A DNA stretch of 14,245 nt from PCC-6802 sp031388585 (GTDB lineage: Bacteria > Cyanobacteriota > Cyanobacteriia > Pseudanabaenales > Pseudanabaenaceae): contig JANMRU010000042.1 in the NCBI GenBank assembly GCA_031388585.1, positions 1-14,245 of the forward strand, read 5' to 3'. Below are positions 1 to 6,616 of this stretch, one piece after another. How positions within the stretch are numbered: the first letter of the stretch is position 1; the number at the start of each line of letters is the position of its first letter. The translations under genes and the position numbers were made by a program. The notes under the pieces are model-generated. The model had not been told where the DNA came from. It did no database searches and was given only the letters and a program-made list of their open reading frames with translations.

Positions 1-263
1 TTGTAGATTGGTGATGCGACTTTGGGCGTACCCTTGCGATCGCCCACTAGTCCTCTTGATAAGACATATGCTTTGCTGAATGGGTCATAGTTGCTGAGCG
101 CAAAGACATCTGTGCCTCCGCCAAAGCGGAAAACAGCAACCTGTGTGCTGCCTAGTTCTGTTTCCACAAGAGCGCATACCCCTGTATTAGGTTCGATATC
201 ATCTAGGGCGCAAACCTCAGTCCATGTCTCGATCTGCTCGCGAATTGGTAATGTTTGAATCAT
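1..263 (-). CDS. nirD: Nitrite reductase [NAD(P)H] small subunit NirD, 5' part (runs off the window)
   Basis: Reading the minus strand from the ATG at 263 gives 87 codons without a stop, continuing past the window edge. The start is MIQTLPIREQIETWTEVCAL, followed by segments such as TGVCALVE, VAVFRFGG, VFALSNYDPF and YVLSRGLVGD. These match the order and spacing of NirD, a Rieske-like fold protein of about 105-110 residues that is the small partner of NirB in NAD(P)H-dependent nitrite reduction to ammonium. NirD proteins generally lack the Rieske cluster ligands, and I see no CxH pair in the visible part. It lies 95 nt downstream of nirB on the same strand, so it is probably its operon partner, with a palindrome in the gap. 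The upstream ribosome binding site is weak (AAAGAGA). The C-terminal part is outside the window. Confidence 0.9.
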   Translation of the reverse strand, partial: MIQTLPIREQIETWTEVCALDDIEPNTGVCALVETELGSTQVAVFRFGGGTDVFALSNYDPFSKAYVLSRGLVGDRKGTPKVASPIY

Positions 264-318
264 GTTCTCTTTTAGACTGATAGTGAATAACTAAAGTGGT
301 TTCCAGAAATTAAGTATA

Positions 319-346
319 GTAGGGGAGAACGGCCGTTCTCCCCTAC
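319..346. repeat. Perfect 28-bp palindrome between nirB and nirD
   Basis: The half-site GTAGGGGAGAACGG is followed immediately by its exact reverse complement, giving a 28-bp perfect palindrome with no loop, centred at 332/333. It lies in the 95-nt gap between the nirB stop and the nirD start. Similar G-rich palindromes occur as dispersed intergenic repeats in cyanobacterial genomes (general knowledge; no search was run). As RNA it would fold into a strong hairpin able to reduce read-through or protect the upstream nirB message. No U-run follows on the nirD-ward side, so it does not look like a simple intrinsic terminator. Confidence 0.85.
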
Positions 347-358
347 CTTGGGAAATTC

Positions 359-2893
359 CTAAACCAAAGCCTTTTCGTGATCGTAGGCAGGACGTAGTTG
401 TTCGCGTTCCTCAACTTTGACGACATTTGGATCGGGGCGATCAGAATTGATGAAGTGGCGAAAACGCTTCATCTTCTCGGAATTATCAATTGTCGATTTC
501 CATTCACATTGATATGTCTCTACCAGATGATTCATTTCAGCTTCTAATTCCGCGCAAATGCCAAGAGAATCATGAATAATAACCTGCTTAAGGTAATCAA
601 TTCCTCCTTCTAGTTTATTGAACCAGGTGGCCGTACGCTGGAGGCGATCGCCAGTGCGAATGTAGAACATCAAGAAGCGATCTATATACTTAATCAGCGT
701 CTCTTTATCTATGTCTTCAGCTAGCAAGACTGCGTGTTGCGGTTTCATACCACCATTGCCGCATACATACAAATTCCAGCCTTTCTCTGTGGCAATAATA
801 CCGAAATCCTTGCTTTGTGCTTCTGCACATTCGCGCGTGCAGCCAGAAACCGCAGACTTGAATTTGTGGGGGGCTCTTAAACCGCGATATCGGAGTTCCA
901 CTTCAATTGCTAAGCTGGTGGAATCCTGAACGCCAAAACGACACCAGGTACTCCCAACACAAGACTTCACAGTTCTGAGTGCCTTGCCGTAGGCGTGTCC
1001 TGATTCAAAGCCAGCATCAATTAGCTTCTGCCAAATATATGGCAACTGTTCGACACGAGCACCAAACAAATCAATTCTTTGTCCGCCCGTAATTTTGGTG
1101 TACAACTCAAATTCCTTGGCGACTAGTCCTAATGCAATCAGCTTATCTGGTGTAATCTCACCGCCAGGAACTCGCGGCACGATTGAATAAGTGCCATCGC
1201 GCTGAATATTAGCTAAGTAGTAGTCGTTAGTATCTTGTAAACTAACGTGCGATTTCTCCAAAATATATTCGTTCCAAGTGGACGCGAAAATTGAAGCGGC
1301 GGCAGGCTTGCAAATCTCGCAGCCATGACCTTTCCCATGTTTTTCGATCAATTCTCCAAAAGTTGTAATTTTCTCAACTCGTACCAGGTGATAGAGTTCT
1401 TGCCGAGAATAGGGAAAGTGCTCGCAGAGATGATTTGTGACTTCCATGCCAGCCTTCTTCATCTCATCCTTGAGCAAATCAGTTACCAGTGGCATACATC
1501 CACCGCAACCAGTACCAGCCTTAGTATGTTTTTTCACACTTCCAGCATCGGTAAAATTGTGCTCGCGAATCGCCGTACAAATCTGCTCTTTACTCACGTT
1601 GTTACAAGAGCAAATTTGGGCTGTAGCAGGCAGATTCGCGACACCCATATTGGGACTGGTTGCGCCAACGCGCGGGGGCAAAAGTAAATCTTCGGGATGT
1701 GGTGGTAAAACCATTTCGTTCTGGACAAACTGCAATAAGTTTCCGTATGCAGAGGCATCTCCTACTAAGATGCCACCAAGCAGGCGATCGCCTTGGGCAT
1801 TTACCACCAGTTTTTTGTATATACCCTTATTGGCATCGGTAATCGAGATTTCTCTCGCACCGCTCTTTTTGGCAAACGCATCGCCAAAGCTGGCCACATC
1901 AACGCCCAGTAGCTTGAGCTTTGTTGACATATCTGCACCGTTAAAAGTGCTAGCGGGTTTAGGATTATGCGCTAGCGCATCGGCAGCCACTCCCGCCATT
2001 TTGTAGCCAGGTGCAACCAGACCATAGATAAAGCCTTGATAAAGCGCGCATTCACCGATCGCATAGATATCTGGATCGGAAGTTTGGCAATACTCGTCAA
2101 TGATGATGCCGCCGCGATCGCCAATCGTTAAACCGCATTCTTTGGCTAGTTCATCACGAGGACGAATGCCTGCCGAAAACACGATCATGTCAGTTTCTAG
2201 CTCAGAGCCATCCGCAAATAGCATTTTGCTAACTCTGCCATCCTGAGCGACAATTTCTGTCGTGGCCTTACATGTGTGAACCGTAACATCCAGCTCTTCG
2301 ATTTTGGATTTGAGAATGTTCCCGCCTGCTTCATCGATTTGCATTGGCATAAGGCGAGGCGCAAACTCTACGACATGAGTTTTTAATCCCATATGTTTGA
2401 GAGCGTTGGCACATTCCAAACCTAACAAACCACCACCGACTACCGTACCAATTTTGCATTGCTTGGCATAGGCTGACATCGCTTCAAGATCGTCAATTGT
2501 GCGATAAACAAAGGTCCCAGCAATATCGTTACCTTTGATAGGTGGTACGAAGGGATAGGAACCTGTAGCAATTATCAGCTTGTCGTAGCTAAGCGTCACT
2601 CCATTAGCTGAAGTGACGGTTTTTGCGTTGCGATCAATCTTAATGGCGCGATCGCCAATATAAATGTGAATGCCGTTGTCCTGATACAAACCAGGTTCAA
2701 CCAAAGATAGGTCAGCAGCAGTTTTACCAGCAAAGTAGCCGCTGAGGTTGACGCGATCGTAAGCAACGCGAGGTTCTTCGCAGAAGGTCGTAATGTTCCA
2801 TTGTTGTGTAGCGCCCTTGGCAATCATCAACTCCAGGAACTTGTGTCCCACCATACCGTTGCCGATCGCAATTAAATTTTGTTTGGCTGTCAT
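359..2893 (-). CDS. nirB: Nitrite reductase [NAD(P)H] large subunit NirB
   Basis: The 844-residue product is close to the usual NirB length (about 840-850). It reduces nitrite to ammonium in the cytoplasm by passing electrons from NAD(P)H through FAD and iron-sulfur clusters to siroheme. The N-terminal third is a pyridine nucleotide-disulfide oxidoreductase fold: FAD motif GNGMVG at about 11-16, NAD(P) motif VVGGGLLGLE at about 151-160, and a second FAD contact around DIYAIGECAL (275-284). A BFD-like [2Fe-2S] domain has Cys428, Cys430, Cys463 and Cys466, and a second BFD-like stretch has Cys525 and Cys528. The C-terminal siroheme/[4Fe-4S] domain has the expected C-x5-C (645, 651) and C-x3-C (685, 689). 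It is first in a nirB-nirD operon and has an NtcA-type promoter. The ATG start is preceded by only a weak ribosome binding site. All cofactor cysteines are present, so it looks functional. Confidence 0.96.
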   Translation of the reverse strand: MTAKQNLIAIGNGMVGHKFLELMIAKGATQQWNITTFCEEPRVAYDRVNLSGYFAGKTAADLSLVEPGLYQDNGIHIYIGDRAIKIDRNAKTVTSANGVTLSYDKLIIATGSYPFVPPIKGNDIAGTFVYRTIDDLEAMSAYAKQCKIGTVVGGGLLGLECANALKHMGLKTHVVEFAPRLMPMQIDEAGGNILKSKIEELDVTVHTCKATTEIVAQDGRVSKMLFADGSELETDMIVFSAGIRPRDELAKECGLTIGDRGGIIIDEYCQTSDPDIYAIGECALYQGFIYGLVAPGYKMAGVAADALAHNPKPASTFNGADMSTKLKLLGVDVASFGDAFAKKSGAREISITDANKGIYKKLVVNAQGDRLLGGILVGDASAYGNLLQFVQNEMVLPPHPEDLLLPPRVGATSPNMGVANLPATAQICSCNNVSKEQICTAIREHNFTDAGSVKKHTKAGTGCGGCMPLVTDLLKDEMKKAGMEVTNHLCEHFPYSRQELYHLVRVEKITTFGELIEKHGKGHGCEICKPAAASIFASTWNEYILEKSHVSLQDTNDYYLANIQRDGTYSIVPRVPGGEITPDKLIALGLVAKEFELYTKITGGQRIDLFGARVEQLPYIWQKLIDAGFESGHAYGKALRTVKSCVGSTWCRFGVQDSTSLAIEVELRYRGLRAPHKFKSAVSGCTRECAEAQSKDFGIIATEKGWNLYVCGNGGMKPQHAVLLAEDIDKETLIKYIDRFLMFYIRTGDRLQRTATWFNKLEGGIDYLKQVIIHDSLGICAELEAEMNHLVETYQCEWKSTIDNSEKMKRFRHFINSDRPDPNVVKVEEREQLRPAYDHEKALV

Positions 2894-2932
2894 AATTTCT
2901 GCAACGCGAGTATTTTCGTCACTCTAGTCAGA

Positions 2933-2974
2933 AATCTAAACGACTTATAGTGTGTAATTAGTATCCTGGAGTAC
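2933..2974 (-). promoter_or_regulatory. NtcA-activated promoter of nirB
   Basis: GTATCCTGGAGTAC at 2961-2974 is an exact GTA-N8-TAC, the binding consensus of the cyanobacterial nitrogen regulator NtcA. On the minus strand exactly 22 nt follow, and then TAGATT (2938 down to 2933), which fits the TAN3T -10 box. GTAN8TAC-N22/23-TAN3T is the established layout of NtcA class II activated promoters. The predicted transcription start is near 2926, giving a leader of about 33 nt before the nirB ATG at 2893. Position, orientation and target gene all agree, so induction under ammonium limitation is the likely control. The same site is nearly 400 bp from psbM and unlikely to act on it. Confidence 0.88.
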
Positions 2975-3034
2975 GAATTTAGTTTGCCCATGCAGTAAAC
3001 GCACAAACTCTATCGAGGTTTTGCATATTATGCT

Positions 3035-3057
3035 GATTGGCTATGGCATGGCCAATC
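3035..3057. repeat. Small inverted repeat in the nirB/psbM spacer
   Basis: GATTGGC (3035-3041) and GCCAATC (3051-3057) are perfect 7-bp arms around a 9-nt loop. It lies in the 457-bp spacer between the divergent nirB and psbM genes. That spacer also holds the NtcA promoter (2933-2974), a second hairpin with short direct repeats (3117-3173) and the psbM promoter region. I see no supported gene or structural RNA in it. The function is unknown; a protein-binding site or RNA hairpin is possible, and chance is not excluded. Confidence 0.4.
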
Positions 3058-3116
3058 TAGGCCAAAATCCCCATGGAGCATAGCTATTTCGACCTTCAAA
3101 AATACAATCTTCTGTC

Positions 3117-3173
3117 ACTAGACCTGGGAATGTGGGTTTAAGTATTACTAGTTAAGAGATACTAGACCTTAAA
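3117..3173. repeat. Direct repeat and two-part hairpin upstream of psbM
   Basis: ACTAGACCT occurs twice (3117-3125 and 3161-3169). The second copy lies within a foldable block: TTTAAG (3137-3142) pairs with CTTAAA (3168-3173), and CTAGT (3148-3152) pairs with ACTAG (3161-3165), leaving an 8-nt apical loop and a small internal loop. It lies about 180 nt before the psbM start and upstream of the likely psbM -10 box, so it would act as DNA rather than as leader RNA unless another start site exists. No family is recognised. Confidence 0.35.
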
Positions 3174-3290
3174 AGTTTGTCGATGAACCAAGAATCCCAG
3201 CTTCTTTGGTAAACCCAGCGTGGTGAAGTTTGCGTAGCTATGAGGAGTGCCAATCATAGCGATTAAACTTTTGCAGTGTAATCTAGGTCA

Positions 3291-3296
3291 TATAAT
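3291..3296 (+). promoter_or_regulatory. Candidate -10 box of psbM
   Basis: A perfect TATAAT lies 54 nt before the psbM start codon, which would put transcription start near 3303 and give a leader of about 48 nt. No good -35 hexamer lies at 16-18 nt; the nearest, TTGCAG at 3271-3276, is only 14 nt away. The promoter may therefore depend on an activator or an alternative sigma factor. The ribosome binding site AGGAGAT (3334-3340) lies 10 nt before the ATG. Confidence 0.5.
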
Positions 3297-3350
3297 AATT
3301 TTTAAAAGCTATTTAAAATTGTCGCAATTATTTAGGAGATCCTGATATCT

Positions 3351-3467
3351 ATGGAAGTTAATTCTTTAGGGTTAATTGCTACTGCACTGGCAGTATTTGT
3401 ACCCACCGTCTTTTTGCTAATTCTTTATATTCAAACCGCAAGTCGTCAAGAAGCTGGCGGCGAGTAA
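3351..3467 (+). CDS. psbM: Photosystem II reaction centre protein M (PsbM)
   Basis: This 38-codon gene encodes a single-helix subunit of photosystem II, located at the monomer-monomer interface of the dimer in the thylakoid membrane. The start MEVNSLGLIA and the core FVPTVFLLILYIQT match the PsbM family (typically M-x-VN-x-LG near the start and a VPTVFL-x-x-LYIQT core). One hydrophobic helix spans roughly residues 6-27. The tail SRQEAGGE is polar, with a charged C-terminus. The ATG is preceded by AGGAGAT. The gene stands alone, converging with chlP and followed by a strong hairpin terminator. Length and sequence are normal for the family. Confidence 0.95.
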   Translation: MEVNSLGLIATALAVFVPTVFLLILYIQTASRQEAGGE

Positions 3468-3475
3468 TTTAGGCA

Positions 3476-3515
3476 AAAAAAGTGGCCTCTGTTTTTTGCA
3501 GAAGGCCACTTTTTT
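3476..3515. terminator. Bidirectional intrinsic terminator between psbM and chlP
   Basis: AAGTGGCC (from 3480) pairs with GGCCACTT (to 3511). An inner TCTG/CAGA extension pairs around a T-rich loop, and the A-run on the left pairs with the T-run on the right. The stem is GC-rich and is followed by a T-run in the plus direction; because an A-run precedes it, a T-run also follows on the minus strand. It begins 9 nt after the psbM stop and lies beyond the chlP stop, so it can end both convergent transcripts. Confidence 0.85.
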
Positions 3516-3552
3516 ATGCTTTTTTAGCCTAAGTTGCCATATCTGCGCAGAC

Positions 3553-3576
3553 AAGGCAGACACATAGTTCTGCCCT
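3553..3576. other. Second small hairpin downstream of chlP
   Basis: GGCAGA (3555-3560) pairs with TCTGCC (3569-3574) around an 8-nt loop, with AA/TT flanks adding a little. It sits just past the chlP stop codon in the chlP transcript. It has no U-run and so could be a 3'-end stability hairpin rather than a terminator; the stronger bidirectional structure lies further downstream. Chance is possible. Confidence 0.35.
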
Positions 3577-3594
3577 TACCGAAATAAGCGTAGC

Positions 3595-4815
3595 TTACGG
3601 TGCTAACGCATTGCCCCGTAAGAGGCTGGCAATAGTCTTAGCCGTAATCTTTAGCTGCACAAAAGGATTAGCTGGCACGACTGTCTTATACAAATAGCTG
3701 TCAAAGGTCATCTTTTGTACGTCCTTGTCACCACACATCTCCACAAATGCTTCGCGAGCCGCATCGGAGGTATAGAAGACACGCTGCAAGATGTCCAGTA
3801 CCTTGTAGGTCATGCCATATTTTTTATCCCAACGTTTCAGGTAGACTTTGAGGTCAGCTTCCGTAGGAATGCGCGTATCGTTACGGGCAAATTCCACGAT
3901 CGCCTCAGCACACATGCGCCCTGACTTCGCGGCAAAGTAAATACCTTCACCACTAGACTTGGTAACGTAACCAGCAGCATCACCAACTAGAGCAACTCTA
4001 CCAACTACGCGGCGAGGTCTGGGATGTTCTGGAATTGGGTGTGCTTCAACCTTGATCACTTCGCCACCTTCGATGCGGCTGTGAGCGCGGGTGCGAATCC
4101 CAGCCTGGAGCTTTTTAATATCCTTTTGATGCACCTTCATCGTGCCGGTACCAACGGCAACGTGATCGTATTTCGGAAATACCCAGGCATAGAAATCAGT
4201 CGAAACATCATTGCCTACATACATTTCAGCAAGATCTTCGTAATATTTCATTTTTTCTGGAGAAATCTTAATCCGCTCTTGGAAGGCGATCGCATAGTTA
4301 TAGTCACCTGCATCAATTGCCTTCGCGACTACGGAGTTAAAACCATCTGCCCCAACGATCAAGTCTACTTCTAGAGATCGCATCACCCCTTCAGGCCCAC
4401 CCGCAGACATATCTGCGTATTTAATCACATAGGGTTGATCGCCTTTTTTAGTAATTTTGATTTCTAGAACGCGACCATTAATTAGCTTTGTACCTAGATC
4501 GGCAGCGCGATCGCGTAAGAATGCATCTAAAACCTCACGCCGACACATGCCGATGTATTCGTCGGGTTTATCAATGGCAATATCCACCTCGACATTGCTA
4601 GGTGAGATCATTTTCATTTTACGGACGCGGCGATCAATAATTTCAGGTGGTATTTGGAACTCATCCACCATGCACAGAGGGATCGCGCCACCGCAGGGCT
4701 TGGCATTATCTAACTTGCGCTCAAATAAGTAAGTTTCAATACCAGCCTTAACTAAAGTTTCAGCAGCACAAGAACCAGCAGGACCACCACCTACAACCGC
4801 AACTCGTAATGTCAA
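3595..4815 (-). CDS. chlP: Geranylgeranyl diphosphate/chlorophyll reductase ChlP
   Basis: The 406-residue product matches ChlP length. The enzyme uses NADPH to reduce geranylgeranyl chains to phytyl, giving the tail of chlorophyll a and phytyl diphosphate for tocopherol and phylloquinone. Sequence support: N-terminal FAD dinucleotide motif VAVVGGGPAG (5-14), the family signature KPCGGAIPLC (39-48), IDRRVRKMKMISPSNVEVDI (60-79), GADG at 154-157, and the second FAD motif LVGDAAGYV (275-283). The start is TTG, preceded by AGGAG at an 8-nt spacing, and the resulting N-terminus MTLRVAVVGG aligns with where family members begin. It is convergent with psbM and divergent from the pmbA-like gene. Phytyl supply links it functionally to menD further right, since phylloquinone carries the same tail. 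No defect is seen. Confidence 0.96.
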   Translation of the reverse strand: MTLRVAVVGGGPAGSCAAETLVKAGIETYLFERKLDNAKPCGGAIPLCMVDEFQIPPEIIDRRVRKMKMISPSNVEVDIAIDKPDEYIGMCRREVLDAFLRDRAADLGTKLINGRVLEIKITKKGDQPYVIKYADMSAGGPEGVMRSLEVDLIVGADGFNSVVAKAIDAGDYNYAIAFQERIKISPEKMKYYEDLAEMYVGNDVSTDFYAWVFPKYDHVAVGTGTMKVHQKDIKKLQAGIRTRAHSRIEGGEVIKVEAHPIPEHPRPRRVVGRVALVGDAAGYVTKSSGEGIYFAAKSGRMCAEAIVEFARNDTRIPTEADLKVYLKRWDKKYGMTYKVLDILQRVFYTSDAAREAFVEMCGDKDVQKMTFDSYLYKTVVPANPFVQLKITAKTIASLLRGNALAP

Positions 4816-4823
4816 AAGATTTG

Positions 4824-4828
4824 CTCCT
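4824..4828 (-). promoter_or_regulatory. Ribosome binding site that fixes the chlP TTG start
   Basis: On the minus strand AGGAG lies 8 nt before the TTG at 4815. No ATG or GTG is better placed, and the N-terminus produced begins directly before the FAD-binding strand. This supports TTG as the true initiation codon. Confidence 0.75.
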
Positions 4829-4899
4829 AAAGTTAATGACGCATCAATAAATAATAGTTCAGAAATGTTATCACTGCCGATGAGTGGGGCTCACGATCT

Positions 4900-4941
4900 G
4901 GTGACGAATGTTAACAAAGCAATCTACAGTCCTCCGTCACC
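4900..4941. repeat. Inverted repeat in the chlP/pmbA divergent promoter region
   Basis: GGTGACG (4900-4906) and CGTCACC (4935-4941) are perfect 7-bp inverted arms separated by 28 nt. They lie in the 135-nt spacer between the divergent chlP and pmbA-like genes, where a shared operator could sit. A minus-strand TATTAT (4856 down to 4851) is a possible chlP -10 box, about 45 nt from the near arm. No regulator is recognised, and chance cannot be excluded. Confidence 0.35.
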
Positions 4942-4950
4942 TAAGTTATA

Positions 4951-6309
4951 TTGGGGGCATCGTCTACACCGATAAAAACCGTGACATCAGCTACCGTCAA
5001 GATCGCTCCCGAACAAGTATTAGAGGAAGTATTAGCCAGAGCTAAATCGCAAACCGAAGCCGCCGAGGTCTACTACCTTAGTAGCGATGATACTCCGATT
5101 GAATTTGAGAATAATCGGCTTAAGAGCGTACAAGCTAAATCACAACAGGGTGTGGCATTGCGCGTAATTGCCAATGGCAAGATTGGGTTTGCTAGCTCCA
5201 CCGATCTAGCGCGGCTAGATGACTTGGTAGCAGCAGCAGTTCAAACAGCAAGCATTGGCGAAGTTGCAGATTTTGACTTTGCGGCGGATTTGCAAGTCCA
5301 GGAAGGTGATGTGGCAGTGGTGCCACCAAGCTCCGATCGACTTGTAGAAGTTGGAGATCGCCTGATTGCTCAGGTGCTGGAATATAACCCTGATATTCTG
5401 GTGAGTGTGGAATTTCACCTGCGATCGCGTTTCAGTGCGATCGCCACGAATAAGGGCGTGATGGCAACCAGTCGCAGGCAAACGAGCAGCGCCACTTTAG
5501 GCGGCAATCTGGTCAAGGGTGAGGATTTCCTCCAAGCATACAGTTATGACGTAGTCGCAGGCGGCGATCCAAATTACGACAAGATTTTGCAGGAAGTATT
5601 ACAGAAATACCGCTCTTCAGAGCGATCGGCACAGATCGAGAGCGGAAGCCTACCAGTATTATTCACCCCACGCGCTGTTGCCAGCACAATTGGCGGTTTA
5701 TTTGATACCGTACTATCTGGTCAAGCGGTTACGCAAAAGGCTTCTCCATTGGCAGATCGTATAGGAGAAACTCTATTTGACTCGCGCCTTAGTATTCTGG
5801 AAGACCCAACTATCGGAGTCTCAGCTTGCAGATTTGATGATGAGGGTACACCCACTAGTAAGAAAACCTTTATCGATCGCGGTACAGTTGAGGGCTTTTA
5901 CTGGGATAGACGCTGGGCAGCCAGAACTGGCAGACAATCAACTGGCAATGGCTTTAGAGGCGGACTATCCCGCCCATTTCCAAACACAATTAACCTCTGC
6001 TTAGCTCCAGGGCAGACCAGCTACGCCGATCTAGTTGCAGGGATCGAAGAGGGACTGATTGTCGATCAGGTCTTGGGAGCAGGACAATCTAACCAACTAG
6101 CGGGTGAGTTTTCCGTTAATCTCGACCTAGGGTTCAAAGTGGAAAGAGGTGAAATCGTCGGCCGTGTCAAGAATACAATGGTGGCAGGCAGTATCTTCGA
6201 GGCTTTCAAAAATATGGTCGATCTTAGTAGCGAGGCAGAATGGGTTGGTGGCAGTGCTTTGATCCCAGCTATTTTGTTTGCAAAGCTTGGTGTAGCAGCC
6301 CGTGCTTAG
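4951..6309 (+). CDS. pmbA: TldD/PmbA family protein, PmbA (TldE) type
   Basis: The 452 residues match the PmbA/TldE length (about 450). TldD and TldE form a cytoplasmic metalloprotease that, in enterobacteria, matures microcin B17 and removes antitoxins; the cyanobacterial substrate is unknown. The N-terminal half has the family pattern (EVYYLSSDDTPIEFENNRLK, then GVALRVIANGKIGFASS). The C-terminal half has the conserved glycine-rich regions DDEGTPTSKKTFIDRG, STGNGFRGG and FSVNLDLGFKVERGEIVGRVK. No HExxxH zinc motif is visible, which assigns it to the TldE side rather than the catalytic TldD. No TldD partner is in the window. Start uncertain: TTG 4951 is the first possible codon after an in-frame stop, but a TATATT at 4947-4952 would put transcription start downstream of it and favour GTG 4981. 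Neither has a clear ribosome binding site. Confidence 0.9.
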   Translation: MGASSTPIKTVTSATVKIAPEQVLEEVLARAKSQTEAAEVYYLSSDDTPIEFENNRLKSVQAKSQQGVALRVIANGKIGFASSTDLARLDDLVAAAVQTASIGEVADFDFAADLQVQEGDVAVVPPSSDRLVEVGDRLIAQVLEYNPDILVSVEFHLRSRFSAIATNKGVMATSRRQTSSATLGGNLVKGEDFLQAYSYDVVAGGDPNYDKILQEVLQKYRSSERSAQIESGSLPVLFTPRAVASTIGGLFDTVLSGQAVTQKASPLADRIGETLFDSRLSILEDPTIGVSACRFDDEGTPTSKKTFIDRGTVEGFYWDRRWAARTGRQSTGNGFRGGLSRPFPNTINLCLAPGQTSYADLVAGIEEGLIVDQVLGAGQSNQLAGEFSVNLDLGFKVERGEIVGRVKNTMVAGSIFEAFKNMVDLSSEAEWVGGSALIPAILFAKLGVAARA

Positions 6310-6337
6310 AGTTAGGTAATTTCTACGAAAAAAATGT

Positions 6338-6387
6338 ACCGATAATTGCAGGGGCAGTGCCTCTGTGCCTGCCCTAAGCCAATCGGT
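6338..6387. repeat. Nested hairpin downstream of pmbA
   Basis: Outer arms ACCGAT (6338-6343) and ATCGGT (6382-6387) enclose an inner GC-rich stem, AGGGGCAG (6350-6357) with CTGCCCT (6369-6375), paired with one bulged G. It begins 28 nt after the pmbA stop. There is no U-run, so it is either a weak terminator or 3'-end structure, or a copy of a dispersed intergenic repeat; GC-rich motifs of this type are frequent between cyanobacterial genes (recalled, not searched). Confidence 0.5.
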
Positions 6388-6501
6388 GCAAATACAGAAG
6401 GATGGCCTCGATTGGTATTTTATTTATGAGAAATCTGCCTAGCGCTTTATAGTTTTTTATTAAAATCAGTTCAACCACCAAATCTCAATTTAAACTGAAT
6501 T

Positions 6502-6533
6502 TATGGATTTGTTGACAATTAGCAGTCCATAAT
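6502..6533 (+). promoter_or_regulatory. Candidate promoter/operator upstream of the sensor kinase
   Basis: Perfect arms TTATGGA (6502-6508) and TCCATAA (6527-6533) flank a consensus -35 hexamer TTGACA (6513-6518). At the usual 17-nt distance only a poor -10 (AGGAAT) is present; the good CATAAT (6529-6534) is only 10 nt away. It therefore reads either as an operator around a weak promoter or as a coincidence. It lies in the 307-bp spacer 6310-6616, which otherwise holds only the nested hairpin near its left end. The kinase ribosome binding site GGGAGG is at 6598-6603. Confidence 0.35.
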
Positions 6534-6616
6534 CAGGAATAGCCAGACCAAATAGATAACTTGATGATACTAAGGCTAAATACATGTTTTAGTTTTCGGG
6601 AGGCGACGAACTCCAA

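Noticed and set aside
319..346. Classical intrinsic terminator for nirB
   Set aside because: The stem is perfect but no T-run follows in the minus direction, and nirD follows as the expected operon partner.
1325..2006. Long open frames of 120 and 189 codons on the plus strand across nirB
   Set aside because: They lie antisense inside a gene with complete cofactor motifs, show no family features, and are a by-product of nirB codon use.
2961..2974. NtcA site acting on psbM
   Set aside because: It is nearly 400 bp from the psbM start and its -10 partner is on the opposite strand, facing nirB.
3030..3083. 17-codon open frame starting MLIGYGMANL on the plus strand in the nirB/psbM spacer
   Set aside because: Poor ribosome binding site spacing, no recognisable family, and it overlaps a hairpin; such short frames are expected by chance.
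4951..6309. Catalytic TldD metalloprotease subunit
   Set aside because: No HExxxH zinc motif is visible in the 452 residues, so the PmbA/TldE side of the family fits better.
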